Part shown: piece after piece, positions 20,213-27,690 of the stretch | How the letters are laid out: the number at the start of each line of letters is the position of its first letter | How positions within the stretch are numbered: the first letter of the stretch is position 1 | The notes under the pieces: generated by a model | Seen by the model: only the letters and a program-made list of their open reading frames with translations | Told to the model about the DNA's origin: nothing | Databases searched by the model: none | Virus record (IMG/VR): IMGVR_UViG_3300034817_000007 | Location: 1-46,582 of that record | DNA from: a virus | DNA length: 46,582 nt | Reading direction: 5' to 3' (one strand) | Made by a program: the position numbers and the translations under genes

Positions 20213-21823
20213 ATGGCGGACCTCTTCCGCGTCTGGCTCCCCGTCGCCGGCGCCGTGGCAGCCGTAGCGGCCGACGAGGGGCACATGACCGGCGCCGGAA
20301 TCGCCGCCGTGGCGCTCTGGCGCGCCCGCCGATACCTGCACGAGCGGCGATTCAGGCGCGAGTACATCGAGCCGACGCTGGCCGCGATGTCCCCCGCGCT
20401 CGGCCTGCACGAATCCCACGTCAGGCTGCACGTCGACCCGTCGCTAGGGAACTTGACGCCCAGGCTTGCGAAGCCGCTGTCGCCCACGGAGAAGTGGATC
20501 CGGCTGCAGTACGGCGAGCACGTCGAGCCGGTGTTGCGGTGGTTGCCCGAGCGGGCGCAGCGTGGCGCGTGGAAGGTCCAGGCGTGGGCACGGCCCGTGA
20601 CGGCGAAGGCCGCACTGCTGCGCCGGCCGCGGGAGGACGCCGGCCCGCGGATCGAGCTGGTGGCGCGGACCCCGTATCTGACGAGCGAGCAGCGTCAGCT
20701 TGTGTCAGCGATCGTCAAGGCGAAGATCCCCGCCGGTGACCTGCTGGACTCCTGGCACCAGGTCGGGCCGCGGGTCCGGGTCGTGTGGACCGTACGGAAG
20801 CGGCCACCGTCGGCCGTCGGCCTCGACCACGTCCTGACGCAACTGCCCAACCTGAAGGAGTGGGAGTTCTACATCGGCCAGGCCGCCGGGGACGTCCCCG
20901 TGGTGGTGTCGCTGCGCGACGACTCGCCGCACATCTCGGAGAGCGCCGGATCGGGCGCGGGCAAGAGCGTGCTCGCCATGCTCATCGCCGTGCAGGTGCT
21001 GAACCGCGGCGGCCGGGTGCTGCTGCTGGATCGGAAGGGCTCGCACCGGTGGGCGCTGGGCATGCCGGGCGTCGACTACTGCACCAAGGCACCCCAGATG
21101 CACGACGCGCTGCTGCAGGTCTCGGCCATGGCCAACGAGCGCAACGACCTGGCCCTGCACGAGGAGGAGGACTGGGATCCAGGCCCGCGCACGCTGGTGA
21201 TCGCCGAGGAGTTGAACGCGACGATCGCGCAGCTCGCGAACTACTGGGCCGACGTCCGGGAGAAGGGCGAGCCGAAGAAATCCCCGGCGATTGCGGCGCT
21301 GGCCGATCTGCTTTTCATGGGCCGCTCGGCGAAGGTCAACGTTCTGGCCATTGCGCAAATGCTCACCGCCCGGGCGATCGGTGGCCCGGAGGCCCGGGAG
21401 AATTTCGGCATTCGCTGCCTCGCTCGCTATACGGCGAACAACTGGAAAATGCTCGTGCCCGAGGCTGCGATGCCCCGCGCGTCGCGGACTCTGGGCCGCT
21501 GGCAGGTCGTGATCGGCGGAACAGCCATAGAGGTACAAGTCGCCTACCTCACCACAAAACAGGCCCGCGCCCTCGCGAACCCGGGCGCGGGGCTTGATAG
21601 CGCATTGAGCAGGGAAGTTACCGGTGACGGTAACAAGGTGACCTTGCGGGAGGCCGCAGACGCCAGGCTGATCCCCTGGTCGTACGAGGCGGCGAAGCAG
21701 CGGCTGTATCGGCGCGTCGGGAATCTGCCGGAACCGCGCGGCACGAAAGGCAAGTCGTTCCTTTACGAGGAAGCGGATTTGGTGCGCTGGGTGGAGAGCG
21801 TGAAGTCGGAGTCGGTGGGATGA
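20213..21823 (+). CDS. FtsK/SpoIIIE-type DNA translocase (Tra-like)
   Basis: A 536-residue ATPase. A weak hydrophobic N-terminus (10-38) may touch the membrane. Walker A SGAGKS is at 247-252 and Walker B TLVIAEE at 327-333; an FtsK-like LLDRKG follows the first strand. The C-terminus (about 480-536) is a MerR/AlpA-like winged helix (LREAADARLIPWSYEAAKQR ... GKSFLYEEADLVRWVES) in place of the FtsK gamma domain. In AICEs such proteins move double-stranded DNA between cells. In a phage the role is unknown: conjugal spread, or moving phage DNA within the host. The ATG has AAGGAGG. Confidence 0.85.
   Translation: MADLFRVWLPVAGAVAAVAADEGHMTGAGIAAVALWRARRYLHERRFRREYIEPTLAAMSPALGLHESHVRLHVDPSLGNLTPRLAKPLSPTEKWIRLQYGEHVEPVLRWLPERAQRGAWKVQAWARPVTAKAALLRRPREDAGPRIELVARTPYLTSEQRQLVSAIVKAKIPAGDLLDSWHQVGPRVRVVWTVRKRPPSAVGLDHVLTQLPNLKEWEFYIGQAAGDVPVVVSLRDDSPHISESAGSGAGKSVLAMLIAVQVLNRGGRVLLLDRKGSHRWALGMPGVDYCTKAPQMHDALLQVSAMANERNDLALHEEEDWDPGPRTLVIAEELNATIAQLANYWADVREKGEPKKSPAIAALADLLFMGRSAKVNVLAIAQMLTARAIGGPEARENFGIRCLARYTANNWKMLVPEAAMPRASRTLGRWQVVIGGTAIEVQVAYLTTKQARALANPGAGLDSALSREVTGDGNKVTLREAADARLIPWSYEAAKQRLYRRVGNLPEPRGTKGKSFLYEEADLVRWVESVKSESVG
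21617..21646. promoter_or_regulatory. Candidate translocase recognition (clt-like) site
   Basis: Inside the translocase gene, GTTACCGGTGACGGTAAC (21617-21634) is a dyad with 7-base arms, followed by CAAGGTGACCTTG (21634-21646), itself a palindrome. Together they hold GGTGAC, GGTAAC and GGTGAC spaced 6-8 bases apart. Streptomyces tra genes are known to have their cis-acting transfer locus near the 3' end of tra, so this is a plausible recognition site for the winged helix encoded next. Confidence 0.4.
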
Positions 21824-22056
21824 CGACCGCATTCCTGCTCGGCTTCATGGCCGGCGGCTTCGTGTTCTGGAATGTCTCGGTGGCGGTGGAACGGTTCCGG
21901 CGTGCCCGGCTGGACTTCAGCATGACTCGCCGCGGACTGCGCACGCTGGTCAAGATGATGTGGGCCCGCGGCGTCCAGGCGGCGAAGGGCTGCCTGCTCG
22001 CCGCGGGCGTCATCGCCGCCGTGGTGCTGGTCTGGCGAGGCCAGCACTTCCGGTAG
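21820..22056 (+). CDS. Small membrane protein (Spd-like position), 78 aa
   Basis: Two hydrophobic helices (MTTAFLLGFMAGGFVFWNVS and CLLAAGVIAAVVLVW) with a basic loop between. It overlaps the translocase gene by 4 bases (ATGA). Small membrane proteins downstream of tra are typical of actinomycete conjugative elements and often assist spread; here that is inference from position. Confidence 0.55.
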   Translation: MTTAFLLGFMAGGFVFWNVSVAVERFRRARLDFSMTRRGLRTLVKMMWARGVQAAKGCLLAAGVIAAVVLVWRGQHFR

Positions 22057-22161
22057 GCGCGATCCGATCATCCATGCCGGGCCGCCGATCATCGGATTGA
22101 CCGGGTTGCATGGATACCTCACCCTGTGGTCGCCCCATCACTCACCGATCAGGGACCGACC
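22057..22161. promoter_or_regulatory. Intergenic region before the anchored protein gene
   Basis: Holds the dyad ATCCGAT (22062-22068) / ATCGGAT (22091-22097) and a -35-like TTGACC at 22097-22102, with no convincing -10 at standard spacing. The gene downstream may have its own promoter, as lysogenic accessory genes often do. Confidence 0.35.
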
Positions 22162-22581
22162 ATGGACATCACCACGCCCGACCCCGCACCGACGAAGCGC
22201 CGCACCTGGATGTGGATCGCGCTGGCCGGCGCCCTGGTCGCCGTGCTCGGCTTCGGCGCCTACCTCGCCCTCGGCCGGAGCTCCAGCCCGTCGCTCGCCG
22301 ACGCCGAGAAGTCCTGCAACGACGGCCGCACCGATACGACCGTCGGCGACGGCGGGAAGACGCTGATCATCAACGCGTCCGGCGACCCGATCAAGACCAT
22401 CGTCGACACCCAGACCGAGGCCTGCGTGCTCGACTACCTCAAGACGCCGGCGGCCGTGCGGGCGCACATCGAGTCGACCCGGGCGCTCGACGGGCGGCAG
22501 ACCGACGCCTGGGACGGCTTCACCGCGGCATGGACGTTCCACCCGGACAACGGCTTGGACATCACCATCCAGGCGAAGTAG
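22162..22581 (+). CDS. Membrane-anchored extracellular protein, 139 aa
   Basis: A short basic cytoplasmic start (TKRRTW), one transmembrane helix (about 16-37, MWIALAGALVAVLGFGAYLA), then an exported domain with two cysteines (ADAEKSC; TEACVLDYL) that could form a disulphide. AGGGA lies before the ATG. It is set apart by its own intergenic region and ends at a strong terminator, like a lysogenic-conversion or superinfection-exclusion gene; no family recognised. Confidence 0.6.
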   Translation: MDITTPDPAPTKRRTWMWIALAGALVAVLGFGAYLALGRSSSPSLADAEKSCNDGRTDTTVGDGGKTLIINASGDPIKTIVDTQTEACVLDYLKTPAAVRAHIESTRALDGRQTDAWDGFTAAWTFHPDNGLDITIQAK

Positions 22582-22596
22582 TCCGGACACGCAAAA

Positions 22597-22634
22597 GCGC
22601 GCCGCCCCTCCCGGAGGAAGGGGCGGCGCTTTGT
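22597..22634. terminator. Bidirectional terminator between convergent operons
   Basis: An 11-base stem GCGCCGCCCCT / AGGGGCGGCGC (22599-22609 and 22619-22629) with a 9-base loop, flanked by AAAA on the left and TTT on the right. It lies between the rightward anchored-protein gene and the leftward late operon, so it can end both. Confidence 0.8.
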
Positions 22635-22668
22635 GTCGGTGCCCGGCGCTAAGCTCGCCGGATCGGTG

Positions 22669-23022
22669 CTAGGCCTGCTTGGTGCCGACCGCGCTGACCG
22701 GTGCGACGACCTGGGTGCGCACGAACGCCGCGGCGACGGCGCCGACGAACGACATGATCACGGCCTGGTTCTCGGCGCTGACGTGCAGCCCGAAGCCGAT
22801 GGCGAGTGCGAGCAGGGCCTGGGCGACGCCGAGGAGGGCGGCGACCTGCCCGTCCCGCTGAACCCACACGGCGACGATCATCGCGGCGATGGCGGTGGCG
22901 GCGGCGTTGAGGACGGCCTGCTGCTCGCCGGTGAGGTGGAAGACGAACGCGCTGGCGAGCCGGGCCGCGGTGGCTACGAGCGTCAGCCAGAGCGCCGGGT
23001 CGCGCGAGAACTTGAACGACAT
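22669..23022 (-). CDS. Holin-like membrane protein, 117 aa
   Basis: Three to four hydrophobic helices: WLTLVATAARLASAFVF, AVLNAAATAIAAMIVAVWV, VAALLGVAQALLALAIGFGL, AVIMSFVGAVAAAFVRTQV. GGAGGTAAGCC precedes the ATG. The place downstream of the lysin and other membrane genes fits a holin or holin partner. It is the last gene of the late operon. Confidence 0.65.
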   Translation of the reverse strand: MSFKFSRDPALWLTLVATAARLASAFVFHLTGEQQAVLNAAATAIAAMIVAVWVQRDGQVAALLGVAQALLALAIGFGLHVSAENQAVIMSFVGAVAAAFVRTQVVAPVSAVGTKQA

Positions 23023-23033
23023 GGCTTACCTCC

Positions 23034-23051
23034 GAACGTGTGTTCTAAGGT
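23034..23051 (+). promoter_or_regulatory. LexA-type SOS box and -10 element
   Basis: GAACGTGTGTTC (23034-23045) fits the actinobacterial/Gram-positive LexA core GAAC-N4-GTTC exactly and is preceded by C as in the fuller consensus. TAAGGT (23046-23051), a TANNNT -10 box, follows at once, 6 bases before the GTG start at 23058. LexA bound here would cover the promoter. Confidence 0.65.
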
Positions 23052-23057
23052 GCGAGG

Positions 23058-23312
23058 GTGGAGCGGGTCTTCGAGACGCCGATGCGCGGTGCGGTACGGC
23101 AGTGGTGGCGCAACGGTGACCCGTGGGATCAGCGCGCTACGCAGGTGTTCGTCGGTGAGCGCGACGGATGCTGGTATGCGCGCTGGCACGGCAGGCCGGG
23201 GGTTCTGCGCCCGGGCGCTGCGGTGTACGCCGGGCTGCACGCCGAGTGGTACGCGCGGGCCACAGCCAGGCGGTGGATGCGGACCGTCGGAGGCGATTGG
23301 GTCGAGGCCTAG
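23058..23312 (+). CDS. SOS-box-controlled small protein, 84 aa
   Basis: A Trp/Arg-rich protein (eight Trp in 84 residues), beginning MERVFETPMRGAVRQWWRNG and including GCWYARWHGRP and EWYARATARRWM. It is the only rightward gene within the leftward late block and appears to use a leaderless, LexA-controlled promoter. Its TAG shares CTAG with the stop of the convergent late gene. No family is recognised. By position and control it could be an antirepressor or another induction factor, but that is hypothesis. Confidence 0.6.
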   Translation: MERVFETPMRGAVRQWWRNGDPWDQRATQVFVGERDGCWYARWHGRPGVLRPGAAVYAGLHAEWYARATARRWMRTVGGDWVEA

Positions 23313-23665
23313 CGCCCGTTCGCGGCGGCCGCGGGCGGGTCTATCGGGCCGATCAGCTCCCGCAGCCGCTCGATCGTCATGCCCGGCCGCCACGTGTGCC
23401 GGCGCATCGTCTGATGCTCGGCGATCCAGTGGTCGGCCTCGCGGGTCACCGCGTCGAGCTGGCGGCGCAGCTCCCGGACCTGGGTTCGCAGCTGCTCGAC
23501 TTCCTCGCGGGCGTCGATCGCGTCCTGCCGTAGCTCCTTGACCCAGCCGAGGTTCGCTGCCTGCTGGTTGACGTCGTTGGCCCGCGACGAGGACCGGTAG
23601 ACCAGGTACGCGGCGACCAGGCCGGGCACGCCTGCGATCAGCGCAACGACGATGGTTTTGTCCAC
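23309..23665 (-). CDS. Membrane-anchored coiled-coil protein (lysis block), 118 aa
   Basis: One N-terminal transmembrane helix (TIVVALIAGVPGLVAAYLVY), then a long coiled coil (about 40-78, LRQDAIDAREEVEQLRTQVR) and a basic tail with RPGMTIERLREL. This topology is typical of proteins in actinophage lysis cassettes that act as holin partners or spanin-like proteins. The GTG start overlaps the upstream gene by 28 bases. Confidence 0.6.
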   Translation of the reverse strand: MDKTIVVALIAGVPGLVAAYLVYRSSSRANDVNQQAANLGWVKELRQDAIDAREEVEQLRTQVRELRRQLDAVTREADHWIAEHQTMRRHTWRPGMTIERLRELIGPIDPPAAAANGR

Positions 23666-24051
23666 GTCGTCCCCTTCTCGTCTCCCGGCTCCGGCCAGCT
23701 CGCGATCACGCTGACCGCGTAGGCGAGGCCGAGCCAGATCGCGGCTGATACGTACCCGCGGTCGACGCCGCCGAACAGCCACGCGCCGAGGGTGACGACG
23801 CCCCAGCAGATCTTCAGGCAGATCGCCGCGGCGTACCCGATGCCGTCGCGCCGGCAGAACGCCTGCCACAGGCACGTCACGCCGACGCCGCCCCAGGCCA
23901 GCGCCCACACCCACAGCGGCGCGATCTGCGCCAGCCACACGAACATCGGGACACGCCGGGTCACTGCATCCGGCGCCGACAGGCTCACCGCGTACACGAC
24001 GTCGAGCGCGCCGAAGAACAGCAGCATCCGGCCCCGCTTGCCGACATGCAT
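23638..24051 (-). CDS. Four-helix membrane protein, putative holin, 137 aa
   Basis: Hydrophobic helices at about residues 8-25, 37-62, 70-92 and 100-118 (FVWLAQIAPLWVWALAWGGV, AAICLKICWGVVTLGAWLF). It lies directly after the lysin gene, the usual place for a holin. The C-terminus is charged. Confidence 0.6.
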   Translation of the reverse strand: MHVGKRGRMLLFFGALDVVYAVSLSAPDAVTRRVPMFVWLAQIAPLWVWALAWGGVGVTCLWQAFCRRDGIGYAAAICLKICWGVVTLGAWLFGGVDRGYVSAAIWLGLAYAVSVIASWPEPGDEKGTTWTKPSSLR

Positions 24052-24054
24052 GGG

Positions 24055-24792
24055 CTACGGCTTGGCCAGCAGGCCGAGCGCGGTCTTGACAGCGGTCAGG
24101 TCGCATTGGAGCCGCTGCAGGTTGACCCAGAACAGCGACCGCTCGGCGTCCGGCTCAGCCGGGTAGCTGGAGTTCAGCACCCCGTCTCCGACCGGCGAAT
24201 GCTGGCCGCCGCCGCTGGCGAAGGCCACGGTCGCAGCCTGCTTCTCGATCAGGGCCGTGATGTCTTCCAGGTCCTCGCGGGCGCGCTGGTCGAGCCGCGA
24301 TTCGATCCACTCTTTGTCTGCTGCGGTGAGTGCCACGGGGATGTCCTCCAGGCGCCAGGAGGCCGTGCTGGCCTCAAGAAGGGTTTCGTACGAGGCGGAG
24401 AAGTGGCCGTGCTCGGTATGCGGCGACGCGCCCGTGTAGGTCTTCTGCACCCAGCCGGAGCTCGCCGACCAGATGCGCCGGTTGTAGATCATGTAGCGCA
24501 GGCGCTTCTCGGCGCCGGACCGGCAGCGGGCGAGCAGGAACTGAACGACCTTCTCCATGGTCAGGTCGGATTCGCGCAGGTTGTTGTCGACGTCGATCGC
24601 GTGGACCTCGTTGATATGGTCCGCGTCGTGGATCGGGACGCTGCCCTCTTCATCCCGGTTGTGGTCTGACACCTCGTTCTGGTGCGCGAGGTCCCCGATC
24701 GAGCCGTCGCTGGCGTGGTCACGGGACGGCGCGATGCGGTCGAACTCGGCGAACAGCACCTTCAGGCAGGGAATGAGAACCCAGTCGGCCAT
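24055..24792 (-). CDS. Endolysin, M15-type peptidase
   Basis: A 245-residue protein. The zinc peptidase signature of the M15/LAS group is visible: H44 in VSDHN, H64-x-x-D67 in VHAIDVD, and H128/H130 in EHGHFS. It probably cuts the peptide stems of host peptidoglycan (D-Ala-D-Ala or L-Ala-D-Glu type). The C-terminal 100 residues are helical and may bind the wall or multimerise. There is no signal peptide, so release would need the holins encoded next. TGATG couples it to the tail gene upstream. Confidence 0.8.
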   Translation of the reverse strand: MADWVLIPCLKVLFAEFDRIAPSRDHASDGSIGDLAHQNEVSDHNRDEEGSVPIHDADHINEVHAIDVDNNLRESDLTMEKVVQFLLARCRSGAEKRLRYMIYNRRIWSASSGWVQKTYTGASPHTEHGHFSASYETLLEASTASWRLEDIPVALTAADKEWIESRLDQRAREDLEDITALIEKQAATVAFASGGGQHSPVGDGVLNSSYPAEPDAERSLFWVNLQRLQCDLTAVKTALGLLAKP

Positions 24793-25157
24793 CAGTGGCT
24801 CCCGTTGTAGGCGTCGATCTTCGCCTTGAGGACCGCGGGCGAATCGGTCTCCGTCGCCCCGTACATCGCGAGGTCCTCGGGCGGGATCTGCAACATCACC
24901 CACCCCGGCCAGTCCTTCGCCCCGCCGGGCCCGGTGTCCAGCGCGAGCCCCAGCCGCTGCGCGAACGCCGCGTCAGTGGCCAGATCCGGATGCAGGTCCT
25001 GGATCACCTTCAAGACCATCGAGATCAGGGCAAGCAGCTCGAGGATCTGCAGGTAGCGGGACCGCTCCGTGCCCAGCACGCCGGTCCCCACCACGGTCCG
25101 GGAGTTGTGCATCGCCTTCAGCAGCGGCGGCACGAACAGCGCGGAATAGTCGGCCAC
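24792..25157 (-). CDS. Hypothetical tail-region protein, 121 aa
   Basis: Begins MADYSALFVPPLLKAMHNSR; mostly helical with a hydrophobic central helix (LELLALISMVLKVIQDL). It lies between a fibre-like gene and the lysin. It may be a minor virion protein or a lysis accessory protein; the sequence does not decide. Confidence 0.5.
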   Translation of the reverse strand: MADYSALFVPPLLKAMHNSRTVVGTGVLGTERSRYLQILELLALISMVLKVIQDLHPDLATDAAFAQRLGLALDTGPGGAKDWPGWVMLQIPPEDLAMYGATETDSPAVLKAKIDAYNGSH

Positions 25158-25166
25158 GGCAACCTC

Positions 25167-25712
25167 CTAGAACGGGATCACGGACAAAGTTCTCTGCTGG
25201 AAGGAGCCGGTGCCCGTGGAGACCTTGTACTGGGCCTTGAACGTCGTGCTTCCGGCCGTCAGGCCGGTGTGCAGATAGGCGCGTCCCGAGGCGGTGTAGA
25301 GACCCGACGCCGATCCAGCGGGCTGGAACGAGGACGACGTCAAGTCCTGCGCGGCCGCCGTCGTCGCCCCGGACATCGAGTACGACATGAGCGCCCGGGC
25401 GCCGCCGGTGTCGTTGGACAGCCAGCCGGAGAAGCACACCAGCGCGGCAACGCCAGTAGTCACCGTCACCTGCGGACCGACCGTCGTGAGGTCCGCGTAG
25501 CTGGTGGAGGTCGTGGTTTGGTTGGTGGCGATCGCATCCGAGGCCGGCACCCGCTGCGCGATCGCGTTGGAGCCGGTCGCGACGAAGATGCCCGTGGCTG
25601 TCGTGGCTTTCGCCGGCGCCGTCTCGAGGAGGTTGTCGCGTACAGAGGCGTTCCACTGCGCCGCGGTCAACGTCGCGTTGCTCACCGCGGTGAGCGGCAC
25701 CGACCAGGCCAT
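25167..25712 (-). CDS. Minor tail / fibre-tip-like protein, 181 aa
   Basis: Thr/Ser/Ala-rich, beta-type protein starting MAWSVPLTAVSNATLTAAQW and then NASVRDNLLETAPAKATTATG, a pattern frequent in distal tail or fibre proteins of actinophages. It ends SFQQRTLSVIPF. Likely on the virion surface near the tail tip, perhaps receptor-facing. Confidence 0.6.
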   Translation of the reverse strand: MAWSVPLTAVSNATLTAAQWNASVRDNLLETAPAKATTATGIFVATGSNAIAQRVPASDAIATNQTTTSTSYADLTTVGPQVTVTTGVAALVCFSGWLSNDTGGARALMSYSMSGATTAAAQDLTSSSFQPAGSASGLYTASGRAYLHTGLTAGSTTFKAQYKVSTGTGSFQQRTLSVIPF

Positions 25713-26122
25713 CAGATCTCCTTGCGCAGGTCGTTGACGATCTCGTCATCGGTGCCGAGCTCGCGAAGCTGGGCGATAAGCTGAGCACGCTTGTCAGCGA
25801 CCATCTGGGCGTCGGCCTCCTCGCCGGCGGCGGTCTCCGCGCGCAGATCGTCAGGCGCCTGGCCGTGCGGGTAGCCGCCGGCGAGCGCCAGCGGATGGCC
25901 CGGAGGAAACCAGTTCTTCCGCTTATTGCTGGTCCGCTCGGCGAGCGCGGCGAGGATCGCAGGCATATTGCCCGGCCAGGCCAGATCGCTGACGTGGCCT
26001 GGGCAGCCGTTGCCGATACAGCAGGTCATCTGGGTTTGGCCGATCTCCACCGTCCGGGCGTCACCACACCAGCAGTCAGCGATCGCCCTTCCCCAGTTGA
26101 CATAGACCTGCGCAGTCGGCAT
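25712..26122 (-). CDS. Cys-rich tail-region protein, 136 aa
   Basis: The first 50 residues carry a Cys/Trp-rich cluster (DCWCGDARTVEIG, TCCIGNGCPGH) that may hold zinc; the C-terminal half is a charged helix (EEADAQMVADKRAQLIAQLR). Probably a minor tail or tail-associated protein. The stop overlaps the next ATG. Confidence 0.55.
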   Translation of the reverse strand: MPTAQVYVNWGRAIADCWCGDARTVEIGQTQMTCCIGNGCPGHVSDLAWPGNMPAILAALAERTSNKRKNWFPPGHPLALAGGYPHGQAPDDLRAETAAGEEADAQMVADKRAQLIAQLRELGTDDEIVNDLRKEI

Positions 26123-26139
26123 GAGACCCCTTCGATCTG

Positions 26140-27690
26140 CTAGGAGGCGAACACGCCGTCGTTGAAACCGCGCCCGGCGACGTCGAAGACGAAGGCCGTG
26201 GCCGCGTTGTCGATACCGTCGGCGACGAACGCGCCGTCGTTGAAGCCCTTGCCCGCGACGTCGAAGGTGAGCGCGTTGGCGGCCTGGGTGGGCTGCGGCG
26301 GCTCGCAGGTGATCGTGAGCCGTGAGCTGATGCCCAGGCTGGTTATCTCCCGCTGCACGCGTTCCACGATGAAGTCGCCGCTGACGCCGATGATGTCCTC
26401 GCGGACGGTGATCCGGTCGGAGATCGTGCGGGCGGCGAATTCCTGCAGGTAGGTCGTGTTGATCGCGCCGTCGATGGTGAAGGTGATCACCGGCCGGGCC
26501 GTGGCGTAGGTGGAGACGATCCGGTTCGCGATAGCTTGCGCGTCGTACGGTCCTGCCCACGGGAGCGGCTGGTCCCACGTCTTGCGGCCCTTCGAGAGCA
26601 CCGACCCGGCATCCTCTGCGGTGACCTTCACCGTGCGGGCCACCGTGAGCGGGTACGCGCGGACCTGCAGCGTCGCCACCGTCGCGTCCGTGCCGCCCGC
26701 GGTTACGGAGATGGTCAGCGACTGGCCGGAGTCACGGTCGAGGGTGACCGTGATGCTGCCGCCGAGCAGCGTGTAGTCGGTCTCGTCGGGGGTGAACGCG
26801 CTGATGAAGGGGTCGTTGGACTGGGCGAAGATCGTGGTGGTGGTGCCGGCCGGGACGACGAACGGGGAGTCCGTCGACCACACTGCCGCGACCGCCCCCG
26901 GCGCGCGAACGTCGATCTGGAAGGTCGCGGAGTTCACGATGTTGCTGCGGCCGTGGTCGTAGCTGATCGAGTCGCGGAGCATCTTGAAGTCCCCGCCCGG
27001 GCCGGTGCCCTCGGGGTAGATGTGCGTGTAGGTGGCCTGACTGGCCGTAGAGCGGCTGTTGAACATCCGGTGGTGGCGGTCCTCGAAGACGCACACACCC
27101 TGGCTGACGTAGGCGATCGCCGGTGGGCCCTCGCTGTCGGCCAGCTCCTGGATTGCGTCGGCCGCGGTCTTGCCCTCGGCCCACCAGTACTGGACCGCAG
27201 TGGCGCCCGGGTCGATGGAGCGTTTGCCGGCGGGCCAGCCGACCTCGTCGAGAATCGCGTTGATCAGGTCGCCGGTCCGATAGCCCTGGTAAACCTGGGT
27301 GGAGATGGTCTGATTGGCGACGAGGCCCCAGGCGTCGATCAGCTTGCCGGACAGCGACCAGTCGCCCGGGTTGTAGGTGAACTTGTCGAGGGAACCGTCG
27401 AACAGGTTCGTCGTCGACCCGGAAACGGTGAGATCCAGGCGGCCCGGCACCCCCGGCACGACCTTGCCGTACAGCGGTGAGGCGGTCCGGTCCGGCGCGT
27501 ACACGCGGGCCGAATCGTCGATCTTGAAATCGAGGGTTCCTGTGGGCAGGTCCGCGGCGGCGCGGGAGGTATCCCGCCCGACCGCGATCGTGATGTCGGC
27601 GTCGGCCGAGACCGAGGCGTCCTCGTACGGGTTGGCGAAGGTGCCGGCCCGCGACCAGTCCAGCCCCAGACGGTATCCACGGACGGTCAT
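26140..27690 (-). CDS. Minor tail (baseplate/hub-like) protein, 516 aa
   Basis: Follows the tape measure gene, the usual place of the distal tail and hub proteins. Residues 1-110 describe a coordinate-type beta domain (MTVRGYRLGLDWSRAG ... DFKIDDSARVYAPDR); the middle is beta-rich. The C-terminus has two copies of FDVAGxGFNDGxF separated by about 20 residues, a small duplicated end module. It probably links the tail tube to fibre proteins. Confidence 0.7.
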   Translation of the reverse strand: MTVRGYRLGLDWSRAGTFANPYEDASVSADADITIAVGRDTSRAAADLPTGTLDFKIDDSARVYAPDRTASPLYGKVVPGVPGRLDLTVSGSTTNLFDGSLDKFTYNPGDWSLSGKLIDAWGLVANQTISTQVYQGYRTGDLINAILDEVGWPAGKRSIDPGATAVQYWWAEGKTAADAIQELADSEGPPAIAYVSQGVCVFEDRHHRMFNSRSTASQATYTHIYPEGTGPGGDFKMLRDSISYDHGRSNIVNSATFQIDVRAPGAVAAVWSTDSPFVVPAGTTTTIFAQSNDPFISAFTPDETDYTLLGGSITVTLDRDSGQSLTISVTAGGTDATVATLQVRAYPLTVARTVKVTAEDAGSVLSKGRKTWDQPLPWAGPYDAQAIANRIVSTYATARPVITFTIDGAINTTYLQEFAARTISDRITVREDIIGVSGDFIVERVQREITSLGISSRLTITCEPPQPTQAANALTFDVAGKGFNDGAFVADGIDNAATAFVFDVAGRGFNDGVFAS

